From Girardinichthys multiradiatus (Eukaryota; Chordata; Actinopteri; Cyprinodontiformes; Goodeidae): a DNA stretch of 64,000 nucleotides. The notes below the pieces were generated by a model that worked only from the letters and a program-made list of their open reading frames with translations, did not search any database and was not told where the DNA came from. The position numbers and the translations under genes are program-made. Every line of letters begins with the position of its first letter. Within the stretch, counting starts at the first letter, position 1. Below are positions 36,128 to 46,570 of the stretch, piece by piece. Location of the stretch: contig NC_061797.1 of NCBI RefSeq assembly GCF_021462225.1, positions 40,690,147-40,754,146 on the forward strand, read 5' to 3'.

Positions 36128-36379
36128 CTGAAACAAAACGCAACAATGAGGAAACATGACACACTCTCTCCAGCTCTTATAACAAACATATAATAAGCAC
36201 AATATTGTAAAAAATATTAAATGCTAATGACAAATACAGCTTCTACTAATAAAGAAATTTGCTGTTTTTTTACTAATTAGGTTGTATTTCATATAACATC
36301 AAATATTTAAAAAGAAGACACTCTTTCAAAGTCTCCTAACAGAAAGTTCCAATATTTAGTTGACTCTCTAGACAGGTCT

Positions 36380-36620
36380 CATAATATCAGTTTCATCTGA
36401 TCAGGCTGTGTCGTAGAGGCCGCTTTGTGCATCCATCCTTCTTCTCTCTCCTTTTTCTCCTCTCCTCTCCTCTCCTCTCTGTGACTCTCCTGTCTAAAGT
36501 CTGAGTGTGCTCGCTCTGTGTAACGCCGTCATCACTCTTTGCTCTCTGGAGGGGTTTCAGAGCGTAAGAAACACGTGACGGAGTGTGTGCACACACTCTT
36601 TAGCAGCGCCTACAGCGATC
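36380..36620. promoter_or_regulatory. Candidate distal promoter element, E-box and CpGs
   Basis: CpG-bearing island with a polypyrimidine stretch (CTCCT repeats, about 36450-36480) and a perfect E-box CACGTG at 36572-36577 followed by ACG. It lies about 1.7 kb upstream of the irx5 start codon and could serve a divergent promoter. Confidence 0.35.
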
Positions 36621-36716
36621 CCTTTCGGCTTATCTGAGACTTGAACTCCAGTCCGTCAACAAACAATTTAACCATTTTTAATTATGCTTAAAAACCAAAC
36701 CACCTTTAATATAAAA

Positions 36717-36770
36717 ATTGTATTATTATTATTATTTTATTTTATATTATTATTATTATTATTATAGCTT
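36717..36770. repeat. (ATT)n microsatellite, interrupted
   Basis: Two ATT arrays separated by TTTTATTTTATA, in the AT-rich stretch between the distal E-box island and the irx5 promoter. Confidence 0.85.
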
Positions 36771-37199
36771 AATATTATATTTAACTGGGAATAAATAGTA
36801 TATAATACAAATAAATACAAATAAAATAAATCTGTTGTATTCTATTTTTTGCTAACCTGCATTTCAGAATAGAAATGTATCTGGTGAGATCAAATGAGAT
36901 TACACCCACTAGTCCAGGTGGATTTGGTGTAGTTGGGACTAATCTGCCCCGGCTTCAGGGTTTACGACTTTCCGAGAGCGCGTATGCGGCTGGTTTATTC
37001 AAAGATCCATTAAAAAAACTATTAAGTCTCCGTCTCAGTTAAATCTGTTGAAGTTCATTTTTTTTAGTACTGGCTATGAAAGTCACTCTTCTAAAAAAAA
37101 AACAGCAAAGTAGACAAAACAATGATGGGGATTTGTATTCCTAAATTTACAGAAAAGCTGTTCAGGAGGACAGAAGTTGTTTTGTTCGGTCTCAGCTTG

Positions 37200-38280
37200 C
37201 GCCATCTTACTCTTCCTTTTCTTTTTCTTTTTTCTTTTTTGAAACGCAACCCCTCAGCTGGCGTTTAAGAGAGCCGACGTGCACAATTGCAATAATCCAT
37301 TTGAACCCCCCCGACCACCCCCCCCACCCGATCCCACCACCAACAACTCCCTCCATAGACGCGGATGTTAACACAATGCGCGCAGAGATCGAACAGCATC
37401 TGTCTGCTCGTTTAGCGCACGAAATATGAAGGGAAAAGACGCGTTTTCCTTTTCTTATCGCACAAAAAAAGATATTGCAGCGATGCGCCGTTTTCGTTCC
37501 TGGCGGAGTCGTGGAAGCCCACATCTCCTGCATGCAACAGTCGATTAGTTATTGATCAAGTGTGAAAGTAAGGACTTCAAATTTGTGAGAAAAGGGGAGA
37601 AAAGTTGGGAGCTGATAGACTCGCATGGCGTCGCCGTCCAAAGGGGGGCTGCCAGGCGTACTTGAGGCTCACTGCAACGAGCCTTGTTAAAAAAGGGGAA
37701 AAATAGAGAAATTGAAAATGAGAAGGCTTGTTAGTTAACGCGTGAGAAGGGAGGGGGTGAGGAAGATAGAGAAAGGGAAAGAAAGAGAGAGAGAGAGTAT
37801 GGGTTTGGATAGGGGTTGTGGTTACCCAGCATAAGCTTGCCTTTCCCTTCGGTGACTACACCCCAAGAGGAGGAGCGTGCTGCGCAGCGTAGTAGGCGTC
37901 AGGATCCTCAATTTCCAACTTAGCATCTTGGCAGGACGTTTTCCCATGCAAAGCCCCCCGTCCGACGGGCAAAAAAATAAATAAAACTTCTGCACAGACA
38001 TGAGAGCCATGGTGCAATTCAGATAAAGCAGCAGCAGAGTGAGAACCCCTCCGACGGACAGAGCCTGGCTGGCTGGCAGCGACCAAACATAATCCGCCTC
38101 TTTTTTTATTTCGGTTGTTCACTTTTTTGCTTTCTGCGTTGTCATCTTCAAGAAGGGGACAGACAGCGGGTTCTGCACACACATAGCTCATATGCGCTCC
38201 GACAGCAGCGCATGAGAAGAAACAAAAAAGCGGGAGAAAGTGCGCAAGTTTAAGTGACTTCACACTCTCTGGGCTCCAGC
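37200..38280 (+). promoter_or_regulatory. irx5a: irx5 promoter and 5' untranslated region
   Basis: CpG density rises through this block (37350-37520, 37610-37680, 37960-38260) up to the start codon, as in CpG-rich developmental gene promoters. A C-rich tract (37307-37327) and a (GA)n tract (about 37777-37797) are present. No TATA box is obvious near the expected start, so dispersed initiation is likely; the transcription start cannot be fixed from sequence alone. Minus-strand frames of 108 and 163 codons cross it but have no recognisable features. Confidence 0.6.
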
Positions 38281-41024
38281 ATGGCGTATCCTCAGGGCTA
38301 CTTGTACCAGCCGTCCGCCTCTTTAGCCCTGTATTCCTGCCCTGCATACAGCACCAGCGTCATATCAGGACCCAGAACCGAGGAACTTGGGAGATCCTCC
38401 TCGGGATCGGCGTTTGCGCCCTATGCCGGATCTACCGCGTTCACCAGCGCCTCGCCGGGCTACAACTCCCACTTACCGTACAGTGCGGACGCGGCGGCGG
38501 CTGCCACTTTCACCTCATACGTGGTGAGTAAATGGTGATTATTGATTCAGAGAGGACGCAGAAAGCGAAGGGATTATAAAAGTATTATGGTTATGCTTAA
38601 TCGAATGGGGAAGAAGCGGCTGTGCTGTTAAAGAAAAGTAGAAGAAAAGTAAAGAAAATAAAACATATTGAGCAGTTTGCATGCCCTCAAGTATATATAT
38701 ATTTTTTTTTTCTTTCTTTTTTTTTTTTTTAAGGAGAAACACTTCATTAAATTCCTTGTCCATAGCAGACTGCAGAAGCGCCGTGTGATGGAAGCTTATG
38801 GGTCACTCTGTTTCCCGTAAGCTTATTAACTGTGTCAGCTGCACAACTTAGCCCCAGCAACAATGAAAATTATATTTGGCATTTTACTTTTAGTTTGATT
38901 TCCCATTTATTCTGTAAGATAAATTCTCAGACTGGCTTCAAGGGTATACAAATGAGGAAAGACAGAGGAAAAAAGGCCACACAAAACAGTATTATAAAAA
39001 TATCACAAATAAAATCACTGTATTATGGTTGCGAATAAAACATTTTAATAGGTGTAACACATATTACACAGTTACATGTTGTGACAAAATAGCAAGAAAA
39101 TAAATTGTCAGACTTTATTTAAAACATGACAGTTCCGCACAACTCTACAAACGTTAATTTTGCTGAATTTGTACTTTTGTATGCGTCCGCATGCGTGTTT
39201 ATTTTACAGTGCACGCCCATGTGAGTGTATTCTTACTTTCGAGATGTTTTTGCAACTGTTTAGAAAAAAAAAAAATCAAGTTTTAAAATATTTATGTATT
39301 TACCTATTATTATCAATTTTGTTCCAGAGTTCCCCCTATGATCACACAACGGGAATGGCCGGTTCTATAGGATACCACCCTTACGCGGCGCCCCTGGGCA
39401 CCTACCCTTACGGTGACCCCGCATACCGCAAGAACGCCACGCGGGACGCCACTGCCACCCTCAAGGCCTGGCTCAACGAGCACAGAAAAAACCCGTATCC
39501 GACTAAAGGGGAGAAGATCATGCTGGCCATCATCACTAAAATGACACTAACGCAGGTGTCCACCTGGTTTGCTAACGCCAGGAGGAGGCTAAAGAAGGAG
39601 AACAAGATGACCTGGACCCCGCGGAACCGGAGCGAGGACGAGGAGGAGGACGAGAACATCGACTTGGAGAAAAACGACGACGACGAACCAAACAAGCCCC
39701 TCGACAAGGGAGACTCAACAGACACGGAGGCAGGTCAGTGTTGCAGGAAAAAAAGGGCAAAAAAAAAAATCATAAATTTTTCATCGCAGTCGTTTCCACT
39801 CAGGGCGCACAATTGATTGCTGGTTAATGGTGGTATATAATTTATAATGAGACAATTGCTTTAAATAATAATCACCTTGAACTACTCTCGTTTGACTTTT
39901 CATGCGCTGAAATTGCTGGTGACGCACAGTGTTTAGCAGTCAATTTATCTTTAACGGCATAATAACGATGCAAATGCTGAAATGGGCTGGGAATTCAAGT
40001 GAAAATGGTTTTACCCTGATTATTTCTAATGAACCCTATTATGATTCTAATGGATAATATAAATGTGTATATTAGAAAAAAACGCATTGTAATGTTGATA
40101 ATCTTTAAATTTGTAATTATGAGGCAGTCCTTAGACTAGTACCCTTATTTATTAGGGAATTTATAAGCGCATTTAAACGAATGTAACTATGATTAAGTTT
40201 GAGATTTTAGTACAGATTAGCAGGTTCTTGCCTTATGATCACCTAAAACACACTTTTAAGGTCTATCAGCACATGTGGGTTACACTTATTTGGCAGTAAT
40301 ACCATTCTTCATTTGCTCTCTAGATCACAAACTACTGAACCCGGGGGACCTGGGCTGTGACAGGTTTAAAGAAGAGAGCCATGGCAAAGAAACAGACCCC
40401 CTCCTGAGCGATTCGGAATTAAAAGAGCAGGAGGAGCGGACTACAGAGCTGCTGCCGGATTCCGCAAAGCCAACCACCTCATCTCCACCGTCGATGCCCC
40501 GGGGGAGCCAGGCCTGCGCGCCGCAAGACAAGCCGTCAGATTTGAGCATCCCACAGAACACGGTGACCAGCAACGTGACCTCTGTTATCCATTCGCCTCC
40601 CTCAGCCCCCAAACCCAAACTCTGGTCTTTGGCGGAAATCGCTACGTCCTCAGACAGGTGTAAGGGCAGCGGTGAGGCGTGCCCCGGTTTGGGTCAGAGC
40701 AACGTGCTGGGCACCAACGCATCTCCTTCCCGTTCCTCCCCTCAGTGTCCGCTCCCCAACAGCACGGTCCTGTCCAGGCCCCTGTACTACACCTCCCCTT
40801 TCTACCCCGGCTACACGAACTATGGCGGCAGTTTTGGACACCTCCACAGTAACCACGGCTCGATGACAACGGGCTCCACGGCACATTTCAATGGATTAAA
40901 CCAGACTGTGTTAAATAGAGCAGAGGCCTTGGTAAGGGAAAGCCAGAAAGTCAGAGGCCAAACACAGGTAGATCTTTGTAAAGAATCCCCTTATGAACTA
41001 AAGAAAGGTATGTCAAATATTTAA
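38281..41024 (+). CDS. irx5a: Iroquois homeobox transcription factor Irx5
   Basis: Three coding exons, 38281-38523, 39328-39733 and 40324-41024, encode 449 residues (human IRX5 is somewhat longer, about 480). The protein is a nuclear TALE homeodomain factor that patterns retina, heart, limb/fin and neural tissue in vertebrates. The N-terminus [20 protein letters not shown] is typical of the Irx5 class. The homeodomain spans about 112-175, with the TALE loop PYP at 137-139 and recognition helix WFANARRR at 161-168 (N164 is the invariant Asn). An acidic stretch follows (183-206). [15 protein letters not shown] lies at 313-327, a conserved Iroquois motif, then [19 protein letters not shown] at 366-384. 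The C-terminus ends ELKKGMSNI. The ATG at 38281 has A at -3 and G at +4. Introns are phase 0 and phase 1. Paralogue a rather than b is inferred from overall similarity to fish Irx5a. Confidence 0.97.
38524..39327 (+). other. irx5a: irx5 intron 1
   Basis: 804 bp, phase 0, donor GTGAGT directly after the codon for V81 and acceptor TTTTGTTCCAG. T-rich runs lie near 38701-38732. No embedded gene or transposon was seen. Confidence 0.93.
39734..40323 (+). other. irx5a: irx5 intron 2
   Basis: 590 bp, phase 1, donor GTCAGT after the first base of the codon for D217 and acceptor TTGCTCTCTAG. The reading frame A216-D217-H218 is restored across the junction. AT-rich, non-repetitive, nothing else recognised. 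Confidence 0.93.
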
Positions 41025-41589
41025 TACCTGAATATTTTCCACTTCACCGCGGACTTTTATTTATTTTTTGTGGTTGCATTAAAAAAAAAGAGAGCAAGAA
41101 TGATGAAGCAAATTCTGAGAATATCGTTATTTTCTGAGTAAATGCTTATCTTCAAAAAATTTTAGTTTCTGAATGGTTAATCCTAAAAAAATGTAACAAA
41201 AATGGTCTTAATCGCTGCAGCCGCCTATTTGTACGAAAGACTAACATGTATATTTAATGTAGCTTTTTGTATTTAAAATGGACAACACGCTATCTTTGAA
41301 GTAAATTATGGAGAAAAAAACTACACGCTTGTGCAGAGGTTATTTGGGTGAGCAGCTGATTTTGCTTGATGTGTTCAAAGTGCTTTGAGGCCAGATATTA
41401 TGTGCGAGGTTTCACCTGCATTTTACACGATGACAGATGGTTTAAAGGCAATTGATCTCACAAAACACATGCAGGTTTTGGGTTTACAAATTCTTTGGAG
41501 TTTTTTTTTTTTTTTTTATTAATTTGATTTCTCAAATTCTCTATCCTGCGTTTATTTATTTATTTATTTTTTACTTGCGCACATTTCTA
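41025..41589 (+). other. irx5a: irx5 3' untranslated region and proximal flank
   Basis: AT-rich sequence after the TAA stop (41022-41024). No AATAAA appears in the first several hundred bases; ATTAAA at 41078-41083 is the nearest variant polyadenylation signal, but it lies only about 55 bases past the stop, so the true mRNA end is not resolved. Confidence 0.5.
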
Positions 41590-41830
41590 AAAGTGGATGT
41601 TGACTTAATAACAGCAGCAAAGCGCAGCCATTTAACCCAATTACCTTTTCGTGTTCTACCCAGAGCAATCAGGTGCTGAACTCCGGTAATGAGCAGGATT
41701 TTATGCCAAATTTAGACCTCATTACTATTTTCTAAGGCGTGGCAAATCTGTTAAAAAGGGACGCGACCATGCATTTAAAACATACTGGCCCATTATATAT
41801 CATTAATGGAGAGCCTCAATTTTTTCTTGT
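41590..41830. promoter_or_regulatory. Candidate conserved noncoding element, 0.6 kb past irx5
   Basis: Non-repetitive block with AACCCAATTACC (41635-41646, homeodomain core), AGGTGCTGAACTCCGG, GGACGCGACC and a palindromic CATTAATG near 41802. Motif density and closeness to irx5 favour a regulatory role, but conservation was not tested. Confidence 0.4.
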
Positions 41831-42429
41831 TTTAATTGCACGTTGGTTTTGAAAGTGCAGAATGTTGCCATGTAGGCAGCAGACACAGAAACATATGAGA
41901 GTGTGCAAGCCAGCGCCCTCCCCATAACTCTTCCAACTTCCGCAGGTAGGTGTCACACTTGCTCCTATAATTTCAGGGAGGGGTTGAATGGGGGACCCTG
42001 GTAATCTTAACGGAAACCCATCTATGATCGAACTGCGGTAAAAATGATTATAGTAATGATAATTATTACATTTACACATAAAAAAAAAAGGAAGTGGAAA
42101 AGAGATGGGGAGCCACCGGGACAACAAGAAGAATCATTGTTATTTCAAGAGATTAAAAAGTACATAGCAAAGAAAGAGGAAATTAGGCTAAATTTATGGT
42201 AAAATTAAATTTATTTTTTTTAAGGAAAAACTTAAGCCTACTAAAGTTAATGATAAATATTAACATTAAAAATATTATTAACCATCAGCTTTAGATATGT
42301 TCTAGGCCTCAAAGCGAAAAGGCCCAATTTAATTAGTTTATTTTTTCTTCAGCCATTTTTATTCGTTTGTTATTTGTTTATTACCCCCTTTTAAAGGACA
42401 TTGAAAAGGCATAATTATTATTATTGATG
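41831..42429. other. intergenic, no gene seen
   Basis: Mixed AT-rich sequence; the 103-codon minus frame at 41816-42127 has no recognisable features. Confidence 0.4.
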
Positions 42430-42850
42430 TCGTTATTGTTGACCTCCACTGCAGTGGGACGGCATGCTCTTGTTTATGGCCGCCATTAATCTCTATAGTT
42501 TGCTTTTTCCCCCACTTCTCGTGCGTGAAATCTCCCCTGAGGTTTCTATAATTCCCTTAGCCTTAATGTTCTCTGTTCAGCTCCTCTATTTTAATCTGAC
42601 AGAGTGTGCAGGAGCAGTGATTGCGACACATCAGCCGGCTAAATAGCATAATTATGTTTTTCTACCCCCTTCTTCTTCTTTTGCCTGCTGTTGATCCCCG
42701 GAGGGAGAAACTGCTCGATGAGATGTCTCCTCAGAGAGTGTTTAGGAGTTTTATGAGAAAACACTACCAAATCATGTGTGTGGAGACATTAAAATATTTT
42801 TTTTGTGCTTTGTTGAATGTCTTTAGGATGCGAGTTTTGTTATGATGGCA
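42430..42850. promoter_or_regulatory. Candidate conserved noncoding element
   Basis: Non-repetitive, GC-balanced relative to its flanks, with GGCCGCCATTAATCTC (42478-42493), GACACATCAGCCGGC near 42627 and several ATTA cores. Overlapping short + frames look like chance. A role as an irx5 or irx6 enhancer is inferred from position. Confidence 0.4.
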
Positions 42851-43074
42851 GTGCATTAATGACGGCTATTTGTTTTTAATTTTTATTTTAGTTTGTTTAA
42901 ATTTCACGTTTGATCTAAAGGGAGTGTTAGGAGGCTGGCAATTAAGAACGCAAAATACAAATTCTTCAGAAAAAAAAATACTTTCGTTATTTTTAGTTAT
43001 CTGTCGTCATTCATTACATTATTTTATCTTCATTAGAAATGTACTACTCGGGTATGTATTCATTCATTTATTTT

Positions 43075-43145
43075 ATAATAATAATAATAATAATAATAAT
43101 TATAATTATAATTATTATTATTATTATTATTAATAATAATAATAT
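43075..43145. repeat. (AAT)n-(ATT)n inverted microsatellite
   Basis: An (AAT)n array on the left is followed through TATAATTATA (43101-43110) by an (ATT)n array, then reverts to AAT. The two halves are complementary, so the tract could fold into an AT hairpin. Confidence 0.9.
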
Positions 43146-43349
43146 AAAATATAGGGATTTAACATATGCAATATCTATATAAGCCTATAATGCTGTACTG
43201 CTGAAGGGGTTGTGCAGGAATTATAGGCCTAACTGTAATTATCTTCAAGTTTCCGGGGAAGAAAATGAAGATGAAAAAGGGAAAATCACCCACCAAATTA
43301 ATATAGACTGTATATAATCGTTGATTATTCTTGTTCTCTTTCCCTGCGT

Positions 43350-43630
43350 GATAAAAGCCAGTCAATTAACCCCAGATTACTTGAGGAAGCGGAGCGGGAG
43401 AATTTGCGAGCCTTCATCAGAGAAGGCATGACAGCCTGCAGGGGAGATCCCCCCAGCAACTTTTTTCCTCAATTCTGTCACTGGCTTCCCAGCCGCTTGA
43501 ATGGCGTGTCGGTTCATTGTTGGGATCGTTACAATTTGAGAATACTAAGTAGGCTTGAAGCCGTTCCCACGTGTGAAAATGAAGGGGGGAAATAATCCGA
43601 CAGGGGGAGAAACTGGAGAGGAAAAAGAGA
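43350..43630. promoter_or_regulatory. Candidate conserved noncoding element
   Basis: A GC-balanced island in AT-rich DNA, non-repetitive, with GGAAGCGGAGCGGGAG (43384-43399), CAGATTACTTGAGG and several CpGs. Opposed 63- and 76-codon frames have no recognisable product. Regulatory role inferred. Confidence 0.35.
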
Positions 43631-44149
43631 AGCTCTGTAACCTTCACTCCAACTTTGTTACTGAACCTTAAGCGTACAGAATCGGGTTAAAAATGTTTTT
43701 TTTTTTTTTGGAGGGGGTGTTTTTTTCTTTTTGTGCTTTAAGTAAAACACGGGGTATGGGTCAAATCCTGCGGTCCCCAAAAGACGCCTTATTAAATTTA
43801 ATTAAATCAAATATGCCTCATAAAAACCACACAGTCAAATCGAAATCGTTGCGACTAATTATTTGCAGAAGACTCTGCGGCTGATTTGTTTGTACACTTC
43901 CTCTCTTCAGCACTTGGATGGTCTTTTCCTGTTCCAGATAATAGATGTTTAAAAAATCTAGACTGATATATATATATATCAAATTAATTACAAAAAGAGC
44001 GCTTCTTTCATAACAACACAAATTAAGTAGGGCACCTGTAGCAGCAGTTTACAACCATTTCGTTCCATGTTTTTCTAAAAACTCTCATTTTAATCCAAGT
44101 CAAAGCTAAATTTAATAAATAAACCGTTACATTATTTATTTAGGCGATA
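43631..44149. other. intergenic, no gene seen
   Basis: AT-rich, with a T run at about 43697-43710 and a short TA run near 43968-43979. Nothing else recognised. Confidence 0.45.
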
Positions 44150-44520
44150 ATTTTAATAAATTCGATTATATTTTATAAGTTTAAAATTAACAAAAAAAAA
44201 AAAAAAACCTCTGAGGTTTCTTTTCAGGGTGAAATAATTGCGAGGAGAGGACTTAATCCAATATCGACTGGGTCTTTGAACGCCTCTCGACTGTTTCTCT
44301 GCGCCTGTGCGTAAAGTGAAACCAGAATCTGTTGATTCGCACAGCGCACGGAGCATCTTATATAAGCAAGACTATTGATGCAACACGACTTTGTAGTTGG
44401 GAGTCGAATTCAGCTCGACTGCGTAAATAGACACCGGCAGTACAGTTGAGCGACTCGGATTATTCGCAGGGGTCAAGCCCATGAGCTGAAATGCGAACGA
44501 TGCCAAGTGCGGTCAAAAAA
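44150..44520 (+). promoter_or_regulatory. CpG-rich block with canonical TATA box
   Basis: From about 44240 to 44500 CpGs are frequent, in contrast to the flanks. A perfect TATATAAG lies at 44359-44366, preceded by CpG-rich sequence (GCACAGCGCACGGAGC) and followed about 30 bases later by mixed sequence that could hold a start site. No long frame follows on the + strand, so any transcript would probably be noncoding. It lies 3.3 kb past the irx5 stop. It could instead be an enhancer with a chance TATA. Confidence 0.35.
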
Positions 44521-44692
44521 GAAGAAAAAGGGGTCCTTAGAAAGGGAAGTCATTTATATTTGTCACTACTGCTAAGAATTGTGATGAATTTGAATTTTTT
44601 ATATCCTAAAATATATATTTAGATGGTCACATGTGTATTTAAAACACATATTGTTGCAAAGTTTGCTTTGCCCACAAGTTAGTAAGGTTCAA

Positions 44693-44845
44693 TCAGAATC
44701 AGAATCAGAATCAGAATCAGAAAAGCTTTATTGCCAAGTAAGTTTTTGGACATACAAGGAATTTGTTTTGGCGTAGTCGGTGCAATACAATACAAATTAA
44801 ACAGTATAAACATATCTACAATATAATATAAATATACGTGCACCG
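44693..44845 (-). mobile_element. 5'-truncated LINE 3' tail with (TGATTC)n end
   Basis: On the + strand, five AATCAG hexamers are followed by AAAAGCTTTATTGCCAAGTA (44721-44740) and CATACAAGGAATTTGTTTTG. This is the reverse complement of a very common teleost LINE 3' end, in which a CTTGTATG...AATAAAGC segment ends in TGATTC repeats. The insertion is therefore minus-oriented. The inner (5') boundary is approximate and no target duplication was found. Confidence 0.75.
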
Positions 44846-46359
44846 TTTTAAGTTTAGAAATAAGGTGTTAATTAACTATGCAATATTTCAGGTTTTAGTC
44901 TGATACACATAACTGATTTGGGACAAATCCAGTTCACCTTTACATCTATACTGGCTGCCTAGCCTATAACCAAGTTTTAGGGAAAATAAAAAATAAAACT
45001 GTGAAATCAGTGTAACATTACACTCAAGGAAAACCAAGCTGTTCATGTTAAATTGAGTTATAAAGCAGTCTTGAACCTGCTTAAGTGGCCCAGACAAAAT
45101 GTCAGAGAGTGATTTACCACTGTTTTCTTCTACTTCGGGGACTGTTTTTCTATTTCTGCTTATAGAGCCCCTCTGGGAGAGATTACATGTGTAATTTTCA
45201 TCCGTGAGATGTTTTAAGTGACCTACCTCCCCAACATAAATAAAACATTTTGTGAAGTACGAAAAAGAAAAATCATAGAACAGACTATGGACTATGAAAT
45301 CCTTGAAAGACTGCCACCTGTTTATATAAAAAAAGAGGGTTATCTGGATTTAGGTAAGGATAATAACACAATTAGCTCAAATTCCTGAACTGCTTCTACA
45401 GTGCAAACAAGACGCCTAATTTTACTTAATTGGAGACACAATCTGCACAAGCACACACATGCATATCCACAAAGCTCTCCTCTGAAAGCACCTTGACTCC
45501 TTGAAAGGGGACCAATCTGCTCTGACAGCAGTGAGGCATGAGCCTCTGACCCTCTGACTGCAAAGGGCCTGTGTTCAGTGGCCATGTAAGGGCTCGGCGG
45601 AGCTCACACCGAGGGGTGCTGCCCTGCCCTGGGGGAGGTGACATGCACAAACTCACACACATATATCCAGGGAGAGACCTGTGGCCTAAACTCCACGCCA
45701 AAACCCTTCAGGTATGCATGGCCACAGAGCAGTAAGTGTGTGCATCCAGTCCAAAGGTGGAGACACCAGCAGGTTTTTCTTCCTTTAACCATGCACACGT
45801 ATCCTTGCATTGAAGTCTGCTTTGAAGGTGACCAGGTTCTATACAATAAACACATATACACAATCTTGAAACATGTATAGTTTGCAATCATTTCACATCT
45901 CATAATGTTATAACCCTCTGAGAAGTTGTCCTTGTCGTTAAATTCAGTAAAATAAAAAAATAAAATAAAAATGAAGGTCTCTATAAATCTCGATTCAGAG
46001 ATCTGATCTCATATAACGTACAACCGTGAAGAAGATTAATGTACTGTTTTCTTTTGGTGACTTCACAGGGTCCACAAGGGAGGTGGGGTACTGCGCAGCC
46101 TCAATGTTTATTTACATTTGCCCTTTTTAAATGATCCCTTTCTTCTCAACATCTGCTCTACATTATCCACACAGATATCTGTCCTAATGACCGCTGTAAT
46201 GCCTGCGCTCACACACACAAGCCTTGCCTGTAACATTACCATTATCCACCGTGCATCTGGGACACTTTACCCTACTCAAACCACCTTGCACAACAAATGG
46301 ACCTTCCCTCACTGCTCAGCCTTTTTGTGCCAAGTTTCTAATTTTCTGTGCTTCCAGTT
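44846..46359. other. intergenic, no gene seen
   Basis: No recognisable repeat. The stretch 45470-45760 is GC-balanced and non-repetitive with overlapping frames of 80-99 codons on both strands; none resembles a known protein. An (A/T) tract occurs at 45950-45970. Confidence 0.45.
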
Positions 46360-46570
46360 TGGTGTAGTCTGATGGATGCAAATGGGCCCTTATTTAATTG
46401 GATCAGTTCCCAAGATGGAGATAAAAGGGGGTACCTTTCTTTCTACCCAGTTTCCCCAAGTTATTCCAAGCTTTGCCTCAGCTCAGTGGTAAAGGGAATT
46501 ATGGGCAAGACCAGACTTCACTCCCACAAGGACAGAAGCTGCACTGATTCGGGGTGGGGCAGCATCTTAC
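46360..46570. promoter_or_regulatory. Candidate conserved noncoding element
   Basis: Non-repetitive, with GCAAATGGGCCC (46378-46389), TTATTTAATTGGATCAG and GAGATAAAAGG words. It is distinct from AT-rich flanks. Enhancer use is inferred. Confidence 0.3.

Noticed and set aside
1..38280. irx3 or fto exons expected on the upstream side
   Set aside because: No homeodomain or dioxygenase-like frame other than irx5 exon 2 was found on either strand; the neighbours must lie outside the window.
37856..38347. 163-codon minus-strand frame overlapping the irx5 start
   Set aside because: It is antisense to the CpG-rich 5' region and first exon of irx5, lacks any domain, and is explained by low stop density in GC-rich sequence.
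39160..39327. Upstream extension of the exon 2 frame into intron 1
   Set aside because: The open frame continues through the intron's T-rich tract, but the acceptor at 39326-39327 and the continuity with exon 1 place the exon start at 39328.
39734..39816. Read-through of exon 2 into intron 2 as an alternative C-terminus
   Set aside because: The donor GTCAGT at 39734 joins exactly in phase with exon 3 and restores the conserved Irx5 C-terminus; the read-through tail is a lysine-rich chance sequence.
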